From Gigantopelta aegis (taxonomy: Eukaryota; Mollusca; Gastropoda; Neomphalida; Peltospiridae), in NCBI RefSeq assembly GCF_016097555.1, contig NC_054704.1:25422236-25486235 (forward strand): DNA of 64,000 bases, written 5' to 3'. Position numbers and translations under genes: made by a program. Of this stretch, positions 33,401-43,704 are shown one piece after another (position 1 is the first letter of the stretch; each line of letters begins with the position of its first letter). Below the pieces are notes generated by a model. It was not told where the DNA came from and ran no database searches. It worked only from the letters and a program-made list of their open reading frames with translations.

Positions 33401-33463
33401 TACAACCGTAAATAAAATATGTTGAGTGCGTCGTTAAATAAAACATATCCTATCCTTCCTTCC
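33400..33463 (+). mobile_element. SINE tail fragment, alternative A-type tail
   Basis: CAACCGTAAATAAAATATGT, then TGAGTGCGTCGTTAAATAAA and (CCTT)n. It abuts the head-to-tail inverted A-type copy at 33464. Confidence 0.8.
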
Positions 33464-33775
33464 ATCTGCTGTTGGATATCTAACATTTGGTAATTTCGAC
33501 ATATAATCTTAGAGAGGAATCGGGTGCATGTGCAGGGGGAGGGTATTGGAGGTCGAAACCCTTACTTGCCCAAGCTTAAACAAAATTGAAATGTATTTTT
33601 TTTCGCTCAACACAGTCTATAACCCCATCCCCACTGAAATCCCTGCACACGCGCCTTGGAAACCCGCTACATTTTTTTTTTAGCAAGGGATAGTTTATCC
33701 CACACATGATTTCATATACCATGGTCTTTTTGTATACTTCCCGATGGGGATCGATCCTAGACTGACTGCACATTT
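33464..33775 (-). mobile_element. SINE, A-type, interrupted by a small TIR element
   Basis: Left part TGGATATCTAACATTTGGTA through AATCTTAGAGAGGAA; right part GGAAACCCGCTACATTTTT through CGATGGGGATCGATCCTAGA. The two parts form one SINE once the 138-bp insert at 33520-33657 and one copy of its 4-bp duplication are removed. Confidence 0.88.
33520..33657. mobile_element. 138-bp TIR element (GTGTGCAGGG family) inside a SINE
   Basis: TCGGGTGCATGTGCAGGGGG on the left and CCCTGCACACGCGCCTTG on the right are imperfect inverted repeats. The direct repeat GGAA flanks the insert (33516-33519 and 33658-33661). Related sequences lie at 57298-57542 and, as fragments, at 58240-58290 and 58535-58580. Confidence 0.85.
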
Positions 33776-34369
33776 CCAAAAAACACCTTTTTAGGTCTAA
33801 GTAATGAATAAAAATAACATATAGTCTTTAAAAATGTTACGTAAATCGAACACAGTACCCTCTTCCTCTACCCCTAGAGCGTTACGTAATTAGTAACGCA
33901 TATGCCAACAGCTGGCCACTGTCAAAATTTCACGGCAAATCCCCCACTCACCGACCCCTGGAAAGGCGTACCATACCTCTATGGATATAAATATGTTTGG
34001 AGATATGAGATGACCCCCCAATCAAGAAAGTTAAATTTGTTCAAAAATTGCGAAATCTCATGTGATCTCTTGTTGGCGAATTCTATACTTGTGATAAACC
34101 AATGAAAACCGAGATCAGTACGAGCTCGTCAAAAGTGTCCCACTTTTAAAATACTGGCTTTGTTTTTGACCTGGATAAGTCAGCGTAGTGAAACCAATGC
34201 GGAGTGCGGCGTCATATATGCACCAAACATAATTGGATTTTCTCTTCTATATGCTTAATAATAAAAATATTCCAGGGAATGTAGTTTTAAAATTTATCTA
34301 AATACAGCAAAATAACCTTTCATCTTATTTATTTGCTGCGAAAGTCTTCTGGGTTTTTTTTTCAATTGC

Positions 34370-34460
34370 CTTGCACAGGCTTTAAATTGCTGTTGGTGGG
34401 CTGTTACCCACAGCAATTTTGTTTTTAAATTGCCATGTGAAACAAATTCTTAAGTTGAGC
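34370..34460. repeat. Hairpin-forming repeat fragment
   Basis: AAATTGCTGTTGGTGGG pairs with CCCACAGCAATTT across a 7-nt loop (CTGTTAC). It is flanked by CAATTGCC and AAATTGCC. Probably a MITE relic related to 32666-32760. Confidence 0.5.
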
Positions 34461-34684
34461 CCTGCCAATAATATTGCAGTTGTACTTTAAAAACATATTT
34501 GTGTTGTCCAATGAAAAACTAATCATAATGCTGATCCTAAACATACTCGACTTTGGACATTCATTCTAAGGGTCATGACTGACCACTGTTTAGAGTGCAG
34601 CAGTTTTGTCCACCCAAGACAAGAAGCACTACAACATGACTGTTATTATAGATGGCAGCATAATGGTATGAAATGACGGGTTAA

Positions 34685-34736
34685 AGTTTGTTTTGTTTAA
34701 TGACACAACTAGAGCATATTGATTAATTAATATTGT
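34685..34736 (-). mobile_element. SINE tail fragment, A-type
   Basis: AGTTTGTTTTGTTTAATGAC, ACAACTAGAGCATATTGATT. Only the last 50 bp of the SINE remain. Confidence 0.75.
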
Positions 34737-35040
34737 GAAATATTAAATTTAATTATCGGTAAACTCGAAAATTATCATCATTGTAATGGTATTTAGCATC
34801 AAACGTAGGATTGTTACATTAGAGTGGAAATCTTTGCCTACTGAGCCTACTCAGTCGTAGGCAAAACCCACATGTTTTCTGGCGGCAGAGAGCGATGGTG
34901 TCCATCCAAATGTCCATCTAGCTGAGCACTGGGTCTAGAAAGGATACGTAAATTTCCTTTAAACCTGGGTTTTTTTTAGGATATGGAAGAAATAGAATAC
35001 TTTATTATATAACATTTAGTATTATTTAGGATGATAAAAA

Positions 35041-35128
35041 GAATACCCCCCTCATGTCTTGTGATATCATATTTTATCAGCACTCGTGCTGATAAATTAT
35101 GATATCACAAGACACGAGGGGAGTATCC
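35041..35128. repeat. Near-perfect 88-bp hairpin palindrome
   Basis: Arms of about 43 nt meet with a 2-nt centre: GTCTTGTGATATCATATTTT, then ATCAGCAC, and GTGCTGATAAATTATGATAT, then CACAAGACACGAGGGG. Mismatches are few. MITE-like; no autonomous partner seen. Confidence 0.9.
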
Positions 35129-35129
35129 T

Positions 35130-36173
35130 CTATATATTTGTGTTTGTTAGATATCATTTATCTTGCAACTCATTGTTTAAAAACATATCCCAAGAGTGAT
35201 AGTTTCGTTCATGCGTCACTCGCATAAATATAGTTTGCGTAGCTCATTTTTCATTTGCGCATTGTATTTATGACGAAATGGGATTCCTGAATTTGATTTT
35301 GCATCTTAGAAAATGGAATACACTGGAAAGATAAATATGCATATATACTTATTACTACTTAAGAGCTGTTAACTTTTACATAATGCATTCACTAGTGGGG
35401 AGTAAATGATGGGATCAATTTCAGAACATCATCGGTCAAATTAAAACACAGTAAACCACTGGTATGATAGTGTTTTGGGCATTTCAATTGTGCTATAGTT
35501 CTTTTCTTTGCAGTAAATCTGAGTAACATCCCTTTGTTCAGTGCCAAAGAGACAAATAGCCTGCTTCTTAAATCATGATTGAATACTGCATTTTAAAACT
35601 ATGTTATTACTAAAAACATATTATTTAACCTATATATACAAAATATATAAATCAAGATCTCGCCAGATTATTTATTTTAAAAATCAATTGCCAATATTGT
35701 AAATGTATTTTTTAAATTTATCGACACTGTAATAAATTTAAAGGATTGCAAATGCTGTTCATTCAATGTATTACTTAATTATAATTGGTTCCCCAGTGTG
35801 GCATAAGCAGTAAAAGTGCAAACCACTGTTACAAAGGTAAATGCACCCTAAATGTACTACATAGTTTTACAAGCACTGGATATTTTGTTTGTATTTTTGT
35901 TTTGGCAAGTCGACAAATACGCCTTCAATCTCCCATAATAATTTGTAATGTGTTTCATGAGAACACCCACTTATACCCATGAGCATTATACATATGTTGA
36001 ACAGGCTCAGCCCCTTTCATTACAACCAGACTTGATTGTTATTAGTTAATAAGTGTCTTCATAATTGTCAAAGTAATATATTTTAATAATAATCATGTAC
36101 GCTCGTTTCATAGACATGTAGTTTTTTGACAATGATATAAATGTGTGATAATAATGCAAGTTCTTAATTGTAG
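35130..36173. promoter_or_regulatory. Upstream region of PAQR CDS with probable 5'-UTR acceptor
   Basis: AT-rich, with no repeats seen after 35128. A splice acceptor TTCTTAATTGTAG ends at 36173, 47 bp before the ATG. The CDS would then lie in one exon whose 5' UTR continues in an upstream exon I could not place. No TATA box or initiator is claimed. Confidence 0.4.
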
Positions 36174-36220
36174 GTTCTTGATAGCAGACATTTCGGGAAC
36201 ATTCGTTGTACAGTTGAGAA

Positions 36221-37228
36221 ATGCCGCTGCAAAAAATAGTTGAAACTTTAGTTCCAACTGCTACTAAAGAGGAAGTGCCCAAACTGTTCCGCGAGCCCCA
36301 TGTTGAAACTGGCTTCCGCCATCTGCATCAACCATGGAGATACTACATCCTGAGTCTGTTCCAGATCCACAATGAGTGCATGAATGTTTGGACTCACGTC
36401 ATTGCTCTCTTGATGACCATGGCCAGGGTGGCCATCTTTGCCAGAGAGTTTGATCTCATCTATGACAAGTTCATGTGGCCATTTACTGCCTGTCTGCTTT
36501 CGATGCTTGTCTTGTATATGTGCAGCAGTTTTGCTCATTGTTTTCAGAACAAGTCTGAGCTAGTCCATTACACATGCTTCATGATTGATTATGCTGGAAT
36601 TGGACTGTATGGCTTGGGGAGCGTCATAATTCACCATGCCTACTGCCTGCATCCAAACATGATTGCAAGCTTCGTGCACAGCTATTCCATCCCAGTTGGA
36701 GTGATTCTTGCCATTCTGGTCTGCATCTGTTGCTCCATTTCAAAGACCTTCTACAGCAGGCCGTATCCTTACACCCGGCGCCTCTGGCAGGTGATATCTG
36801 TGGTTGCTGTCTATATTTGGTTGATTCTTCCGGTGTGGCACCGCGTGCACCTCTACCTCACAGACCAGGTTCCTTGGGACTCGGGAATGGGGCATCACAT
36901 CCAGCAGATGATGTGGTTTGTTGCTGGAGGTTTCTTCTTTGGAAGCGACATTCCGCAGAGGTTCTTTCCTGGGAAGTTTGACTTCCTAGGACATAGTCAC
37001 CAGCTGTTCCACATCTGCATCATGATGACATCCTACAAGCAGTTGGATGCAGTCTACCATGATCTGAAGAATTTGAGAAATGAACCACTTGTCAAGCTTC
37101 ACCCGTCACCAACGTTCTACAACACATTTGGTGTTATATTTTTGGTTATATTTGTCAATATATTGAGCACTCTTTTTTTCAGAGAAGTTGCTAAATTTAA
37201 GATTGCTAAAGAATCAAAATGTAGTTAG
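36221..37228 (+). CDS. Membrane progestin receptor-like protein (PAQR family)
   Basis: 335 codons, no intron in the CDS. PAQR hallmarks in order: EPHVETGFRHLHQPWRYY (25-42); NVWTHVIALL (55-64) opening the first membrane span; SSFAH (102-106) with a conserved His; DYAG with D123; GHSHQLFH (257-264), whose His pair forms the metal site with H106 by family analogy. Seven to eight hydrophobic spans from about 55 to 320; short cytoplasmic tail KFKIAKESKCS. The QPWRYY and NVWTH signatures fit the PAQR5/7/8 (mPR) class better than the adiponectin-receptor class; vertebrate PAQR7 and PAQR8 likewise have an uninterrupted CDS. Family role: steroid-responsive plasma-membrane signalling, possibly with ceramidase-like chemistry. 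The start is the first Met and matches family length. GC is well above the flanks. The exact subtype cannot be set from sequence alone. Confidence 0.96.
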   Translation: MPLQKIVETLVPTATKEEVPKLFREPHVETGFRHLHQPWRYYILSLFQIHNECMNVWTHVIALLMTMARVAIFAREFDLIYDKFMWPFTACLLSMLVLYMCSSFAHCFQNKSELVHYTCFMIDYAGIGLYGLGSVIIHHAYCLHPNMIASFVHSYSIPVGVILAILVCICCSISKTFYSRPYPYTRRLWQVISVVAVYIWLILPVWHRVHLYLTDQVPWDSGMGHHIQQMMWFVAGGFFFGSDIPQRFFPGKFDFLGHSHQLFHICIMMTSYKQLDAVYHDLKNLRNEPLVKLHPSPTFYNTFGVIFLVIFVNILSTLFFREVAKFKIAKESKCS

Positions 37229-38420
37229 TGTGATAGCTTGTACATGTATGAAAAGCATTTTGCTTGCATCAGATTTTTATTAATATATATTTTAAAGTGT
37301 ATTGTAATTTAAAGTAAACACTTACATTGCAGACTTAATGTACTTAAATTCCAGTTCGCTTGTAATTCCTTACCAAATTAGTGACTGAAAAATTTAAATG
37401 CTGTCATAATTATCCCATACTGTTAATAATTTAGTGATTTGCACAAATTAGATAAGTATGCAGTCACTTGTTTACAGAAATGGGTTTTTTTGTGGGGGTT
37501 TTCCTGATGTATCTTATTAGCTAGAAGTAAACTTTTTTTTAAATAATCCATGATATTTAATTCTATGAATGTAGTGATTAAGCTGCCCATTCAGCCTTCT
37601 ATCAGTCAAGTAGCAAGAATGTGTCTGCTTATTAATTCTTTCAGACTGATTTTTATCAATCCCAGGATCTCAGTACTGGATACTTACAACAGTGTAGCTC
37701 AATGTTGTTTTGTTCAGTCAGTGAATTGTCACAAAATGATTTACAACCTGTTTAAATTCCACTTTATTGTGTCCTAATTCCAATAATATTGTCAATAGAT
37801 CATTCAAATTTAGATTATTTTAGTTCTTGTAATGCATTGTAAACTGTATCAAACAGAAAGCTTATTAGGTTACTAAAATGTATACTAATGGTCATTATTT
37901 AGTTATCTGTCGTGGATACATATAATTTGGTCGTCACTTACTACAACTGTGTCTTCACATTGTGCCTCGCAGATTCTGCCTATTCTTATCCAGCCAATAA
38001 AATAGATATATGTGGAGGGATCACAGTTCAACTTTATAGACAGAGATTATTATCTGGGAAATGTTAGAATTCCTGCGCCTTAATCTTTTCAGTTGTTTTG
38101 TATATTAAGTACTTAAATGATTTTTCAAATTAATTACATTAATTATCATATCTGCACAATTAATTTTTATTTGTCATGGTTCCCGATAGCCAGTACTAAA
38201 GCTGATTTTTAGCTTGGGGTAAACAAAAGTCATGATTTCTTGTTTCATAAATGTGTAGGGAAATACATTATTGGAGCAACAAATCAAAAACAAAAGTCTT
38301 TAAGTACATGCATGTTGTTAATGGTGCTGATACCTGTAGATGCAGAATCTGTAATTAATAACCAGTAAAACCAGCATTTGAAAGTAAACTGTCCATAGTG
38401 GCAGTGGCAGGAGGAAAGTG
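37229..38420 (+). other. Probable 3' UTR / flank of PAQR gene
   Basis: AT-rich, repeat-free. The first AATAAA seen in a plausible place is in CCAGCCAATAAAATAG (about 37998), another is TTCAATAAAGGCTC (about 41434). Which one ends the mRNA is not known. Confidence 0.4.
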
Positions 38421-38421
38421 G

Positions 38422-38556
38422 GCAAGGCTAGGTCTGGCACTCGCACTTTAAATAAATGTGTGTAATACTTAATATTTTGTTGCAAAATAGCTATAGATTT
38501 TGCATTTTTGAGATGATTTAGCAAAATTTTCTGATCACCCAGAGCTGGCCCTGGTA
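38422..38556. mobile_element. MITE copy, TCAGGGCTAGCTCTG family, internally deleted
   Basis: Left GGCAAGGCTAGGTCTGGC, interior TAATATTTTGTTGCAAAATA and GATTTTGCATTTTTGAG, right TCTGATCACCCAGAGCTGGC. Shorter than the 185-bp copy at 45427. Confidence 0.8.
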
Positions 38557-38945
38557 GGGGTTTGGCTGGAGTATTTTTGTTTTGAAGAATATTTAGTTTG
38601 CATAGATCAACTTGTAAGAGTGGAGACATGGCCCATGTGGATTCTCTCCCTCCTGCATTTGCCACTGGACTTGTGTGATCATTGTTAATCATAATATCCT
38701 GAATGTTACATAATATTGTTGCCATTTTTATAATTGTTTAATTATTTTCATTTGTTGCTTTAAAAAGCCCATCTAATTGTTTAAGTACATGTAATTTCAC
38801 TTGTTTTTTTACAACACTGTATTGTCACATTTTTGTCTTGCTTTCATTAATTTTTATGAAAGTTACTGATATTTTGTCTGATGGTGTGAGCATTAGAGTC
38901 GTGGTTGAAGAATTTGGAGGACCACTGAAACATCATCTTGTCACT

Positions 38946-39285
38946 TTAAAGATGCAATCTCGCCCAGCCATATTATGAAACATCTACTAATGCAAAATAA
39001 AAACACAGCTACAATTTTAATTACTCATGTGTTATTGCTATTAACAGTTAATGTCGGCTGCCATCATATATTATATGCATCTTGTATATTTTTAATACTT
39101 AGTAACACAAAGCAGTGGAATTGTAACTGATTGTCACTATGGAGAATAATACATTTGTATGTGACTTGATTAGCAAGTATAGCCAACAGATATTGAAGAA
39201 TGGGATGTAATGGTAATAAACATTAATGCAGATGTTCTTCCTTGAATAGTTAAATAAATGTATATACTCGAGATTGCATCTTTAA
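38946..39285. mobile_element. 340-bp TTAA-ended MITE
   Basis: TTAAAGATGCAATCTCG (38946-38962) is perfectly inverted at 39269-39285 (CGAGATTGCATCTTTAA). The interior has no coding frame. The right end overlaps the target duplication of the SINE at 39292. Confidence 0.9.
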
Positions 39286-39291
39286 GTTTTG

Positions 39292-39557
39292 GCTCCGCAA
39301 GGCTCAATGGGTAGGTGTAAACCACTTGCACCGACCAGTGATCCATAACTGGGTCAACAAAGGCCATGGTTTGTGCTATCCTGCCTGTGGGAAGTGCAAA
39401 TAAAAGATCCCTTGCTGCTAATCGGAAAGAGTAACCCATGAAGTGGCGACAGCGGGTTTCCTCTCAAAAGCTGTGTGGTCCTTAACCATATGTCTGACGC
39501 CATATAACCGTAAATAAAATGTGTTGCGTGCGTCGTTAAATAAAATATTTCTTTGTT
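39292..39557 (+). mobile_element. SINE, C-type, 5'-truncated, with target duplication
   Basis: Perfect 13-bp duplications TCTTTAAGTTTTG at 39279-39291 and 39558-39570. It begins at GCTCCGCAAGGCTCAATGGG, so the tRNA-like head is missing although the target duplication is intact. It was truncated during reverse transcription, not by later deletion. The tail is GCGTGCGTCGTTAAATAAAA. Confidence 0.93.
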
Positions 39558-39570
39558 TCTTTAAGTTTTG

Positions 39571-40830
39571 AGCCAGTCATTTTGTACTATGGTGTTCTTG
39601 TATTCAGTCTAATGCTGGTAAACAGATTCATTTTAATTCTTCTATATTTGACTTGATAAATATTAATTTAAATGCTTGACCTGTCAGCTCTTTAAATGAA
39701 ATAAATAACCAATAATGATAAATATGCTGTTGCAGATATCCATTTTGTATGGGCTCTGCTGACAGCTGTTGCGAATTTCAAGAGCTGCCATGACGTTTCA
39801 AGTATGTGTTACATTTTTAATCTTAATAATTGTGAGAGCTATTTTTCAGTGTATTATGTCTTTTGGACATTGCAGTTAAAAGGAGTGTAATGTTTTCTCA
39901 TCTTTAAACAGGATTCATGATTGAAAACAAATTTATTTTTCTTATAAAATAAGAATTCTTTGTCCCACATATAATACTTTTAACAGTCATTGTTACGGAG
40001 AATGACAGATGGAAAAAAACCCAACTAATTTCTGCTTTAGAAGTCCATAGTTTACATGAAATTTAACAAGTGTAGTCCGTCCCATCCTCCAACAAAAATT
40101 TTCTTTGTAAATAATTTCAGTTTGGTTTGAAGTAAGAAGAAAAGTACAAGTGTTTGGAAATAACAAAAAGAATATATTATTTTTTGTGTTCAGTTTAGAA
40201 AACAGTCAGCTCAAAATAAATAACTTGTAGTAAAAAGGCATTCCCTGTGGAAAGGACTATACTATAGGCTTGAGCATCTTTCAATACTTTGTTGAATGTG
40301 GGATAATACTGTCTTGAGGGATATTTGTTTGGGAGATGTGACATGTAGCTTGGTGGCATCAATCGCATTCAATTTACTCTGTTTACTTCATATCCCAAGC
40401 AGTGCCTCGTGACTGGTATGTCAAAGGTGTGTACTGTCCTGTCTATGGTAGTAGAGGGTGAGGTAGCATCAAGTTTCTATAGCTAAGCGATAAAATTGCC
40501 ATTCGTAAAACACCAAATGGCTGTAGGTTACATACGAAGAGATCAGGCACAAAAACCGATAAAACGCTATTTTATACTTGTTTTTTTTAAATTCTATCCT
40601 TTATTTACTTTAAATATTTCAGTGTAAGATTGACCATTGTAGACTTGATATGTTTTACATAGAAAGCATAACAAACAAAAAAAACTCTCTTGCAAAAAAT
40701 TTTTAAAATGTATTTATTGTTTTTTGCTTCTGAACTCTTCATATACACATGTAGATATCATTAAACATATAAATATTCCCTTACTTGATTCGGAGCTTTC
40801 ACTCTGTCACCACTGTTTTCAAAGGTTGTG
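39571..40830. other. AT-rich stretch, nothing firm
   Basis: A short piece near 40380-40450 (GCAGTGCCTCGTGACTGGTA, GTGTACTGTCCTGTCTATGG) is a heavily decayed A-type SINE body. Otherwise nothing recognised. Confidence 0.5.
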
Positions 40831-40835
40831 GTTTA

Positions 40836-40981
40836 TGCAGGGCATGTGGCAAATTTTGTTTTATAATTTGGCAAAATAATTGCATGTAATATTCACTAAA
40901 AAACAGTACTGGCTGTCTGCAATTTTTGAAGTGTAGTTGATAACTAGTTGAAATTTTCTACTTGTCTACAGCTAGCCCTGA
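40836..40981. mobile_element. MITE relic, TCAGGGCTAGCTCTG family
   Basis: TGCAGGGCATGTGGCAAATT at the left and TTGTCTACAGCTAGCCCTGA at the right are degraded inverted ends. The interior is diverged. Confidence 0.6.
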
Positions 40982-40989
40982 TTGTGTAT

Positions 40990-42830
40990 ATTATGTTTAT
41001 CTTTTTTTTTTCTTTTTACTAAGCTTCATAACTGTGGTAATTTTACCCTAAATACTGTGATCATAGATTAAAACAAGTATAGCTTGGATCATATTGTTCT
41101 GTTTGTACATGTAGTGGTAGATATATTTTTTGTTTTCTTTTTATATACAAGTACATCTACACTTGTTTTTTCTCGGCACATAACCACTGAAAATAGTAAA
41201 TATATGACATAATGTTATTTGTACTGTTATTATTATTAATTTTTTTTACTCCAGAAAATTATATTATTTTTATTTACATGTATATTAGTTACATAATATT
41301 TCAATGGTATTCATAGGTAAAGTGTATGTTTTGTATGTATATATGACTATACTACAACTTAAGGGAACAAAAACTGGCATATAGTTATGATGTTATATTA
41401 CATACATGTATATTTAATTTATGTTACCCTGTTCAATAAAGGCTCACCATTAAGACATATCCACTTTAGTCAAAAGTTTTATTACTTGAGTTTTTATTTG
41501 GTTGTGCATTTGTGACTGTTGTTTTAATGTACATGTTGCTTGTAACGTGTCCATATGTGTGGCTGTACAATTTCAATTTATAAACCGTGAAAATTAAAAA
41601 TGCAACATTAATTCACAACTAAATTTAAATTAATGACACGTGATGTCTTAATTATCAAAAAAAAAGCCCGACAGATTAGTGTGTCTATGTACAAATGTAA
41701 CTCTGACAAATATATAAGCTCTTCTCATTTGAGACGCATGTTTTATAACATACCAACACCCAAGTATTTTAAACAGTGTTCAAAGAGCTAATCACCCACC
41801 TATATTCCTCAGGCATTTGTATATTCAGGCATGGTTAATACTGTGTCTTTGTGTTATAGACATAGTACATCAGTAACTAAGCTAATATAAACATTCAGAT
41901 GGGTCACGTGATGCAGGCCCGGGGTAGAAAGAGTTTGGCTGGACATAGATTTAGCTAATTACCAACATGCAGTGGTCAGTAAGAATGTGTGGTGGTGTTC
42001 TGATGCCAGGGAAATACAATGTTAGGGTGGTTCTAGAACTGTTCACATGGGGAAACCGAGAGGCAATGTTTTAGTATACTCGTTACCAATTAAGTGACAT
42101 TCTGTGTAACCATAGTGGCAGTTTTTTCTATTGCACCAAAGTCAAGGTGATAAATGTGTGTGCCAAAATATATATGCCAAAAATAATCATGTCCAAATTA
42201 AGTACAAACCTATCGACTTGAGAACAAAGTGTCAATTTGATTAAAATAACTCAAAATGCATTTTTGAATATTCACAATTCTTCACTAGTACTGTACTAAA
42301 AAGAAATTGTGATGTTCAGAACAGACAAATAAACTTGTTGAGTCCAAATTATAGGTACAAAGCCGTGATGGTGAACAAATAGCAGCAGACCACCAGGCAT
42401 AAGATAATAATCATGGGCCCTTCCCTTCTCCCCCATACTAAAACATGTATTAGTTTTGGAACAGCCCTTATTATCACACCATATGAACATACTGTTCAAA
42501 AGAAAACATGGCATTGCACAGTTCTTACCATATATGTATCTTGAGTTGTTGCTCACTTTTAATAAGGATCATTAAAAAAGGCAGTTTAATTTGAGTTACA
42601 TTCACAAAGAAGTGTCTTACCAAAGAATAAGATTGACTGTACATGTAAGTTTGTACATTACTGCCAACCAAGTTACATTTCCCAATGTTCTTCCATTTTT
42701 CCATCACTCCATCTTGTTTACCATGCTTCTGGCCATTCAATATTTATTTATATCTTATTCAGTTCATTTGTTCATGCCATTTAACTTAAATATGGTAGTT
42801 GACAATAAATTACACGTATGTATACAAAGT
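40990..42830. other. AT-rich stretch, nothing recognised
   Basis: No coding-like frame, SINE or TIR seen. Contains the AATAAA near 41434 noted under the PAQR 3' flank. Confidence 0.55.
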
Positions 42831-42836
42831 TATGAT

Positions 42837-43504
42837 CTAAGGCTACCTTTCCATTAGTGCGGTTTTACCTGCACAGTTAGCTGTGCCACCATGAAGTAAA
42901 AATTCAATTGGTTCAGTTTATTTGCATTGACCTCTTTCCATTGACACAGATAACTGTATGCCGCACAGCAAAAAACATTAATCATGTATCGATGTGAGGA
43001 TTACCCATGATCACTCATAAAAAAAAAAAAAATCAACAGTTATTTGTGAGTTATTGTAGTAATTTGTATGCGGGTGCATTATGAATGAAATTTACACAGG
43101 ATACCATGAAGGATCTTAACATATTGATAATGCATACCGATGGATGATCGGACAATGACGACCGTACAATGCCAGCAAGAGATGTTTGTCAGTCATCGAG
43201 TAAAAAAAACTTTGACTCTTTACTTCACTCAACAGCATGTTCGCTGAAGAGCAGAATCGAAACAACCTCAAACGACCTACTTGCCCAGTTGTAGTGTACA
43301 AGTGTGTATGTCAAATCCGTATGTGTAAATGGCTGGCACGAGCTACTGTATAGTATGTAATCAGTTTTGTATGTGATGTTTAATTATGTACGATGGATCA
43401 CTGATCTGAAATCAAAATCTATTATTATAAGAACAGCCACATGGGTAGAAATGTTAGGGGCTAGCTGCGTGGTGAGAACCACACTAGTGGAAAAGCAGCC
43501 TTAG
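42837..43504. mobile_element. 668-bp non-autonomous TIR element
   Basis: Left CTAAGGCTACCTTTCCATTA, then GTGCGGTT; right AACCACAC, then TAGTGGAAAAGCAGCCTTAG: about 28-bp inverted repeats with about five mismatches. The interior lacks a transposase frame. The TIR type GGCTGCTTTTCCACTAG is common in animal non-autonomous elements (from memory). Target duplication not clear. Confidence 0.8.
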
Positions 43505-43666
43505 TCTGAATCATACATCCAATATTAACACAGACTGAATTTAGGATTCTGTGCTTTCGCAAATACAGATGTTTGGTCACAAGTGTAAGATTCCAAGATA
43601 GAATCTTAAATACTTATATTACATAATTTTTATGATTCTGTTGGAAACCTACATACCCTTAAACAC

Positions 43667-43700
43667 CCCCCCCCCCCCCCCCCCATTTTTTTTTTTTTTT
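43667..43700. repeat. Poly-C followed by poly-T run
   Basis: About 18 C then about 16 T; likely unstable and assembly-sensitive. Confidence 0.9.
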
Positions 43701-43704
43701 TAAA

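Noticed and set aside
36248..36538. 96-codon minus-strand frame
   Set aside because: Antisense shadow of the PAQR coding sequence.
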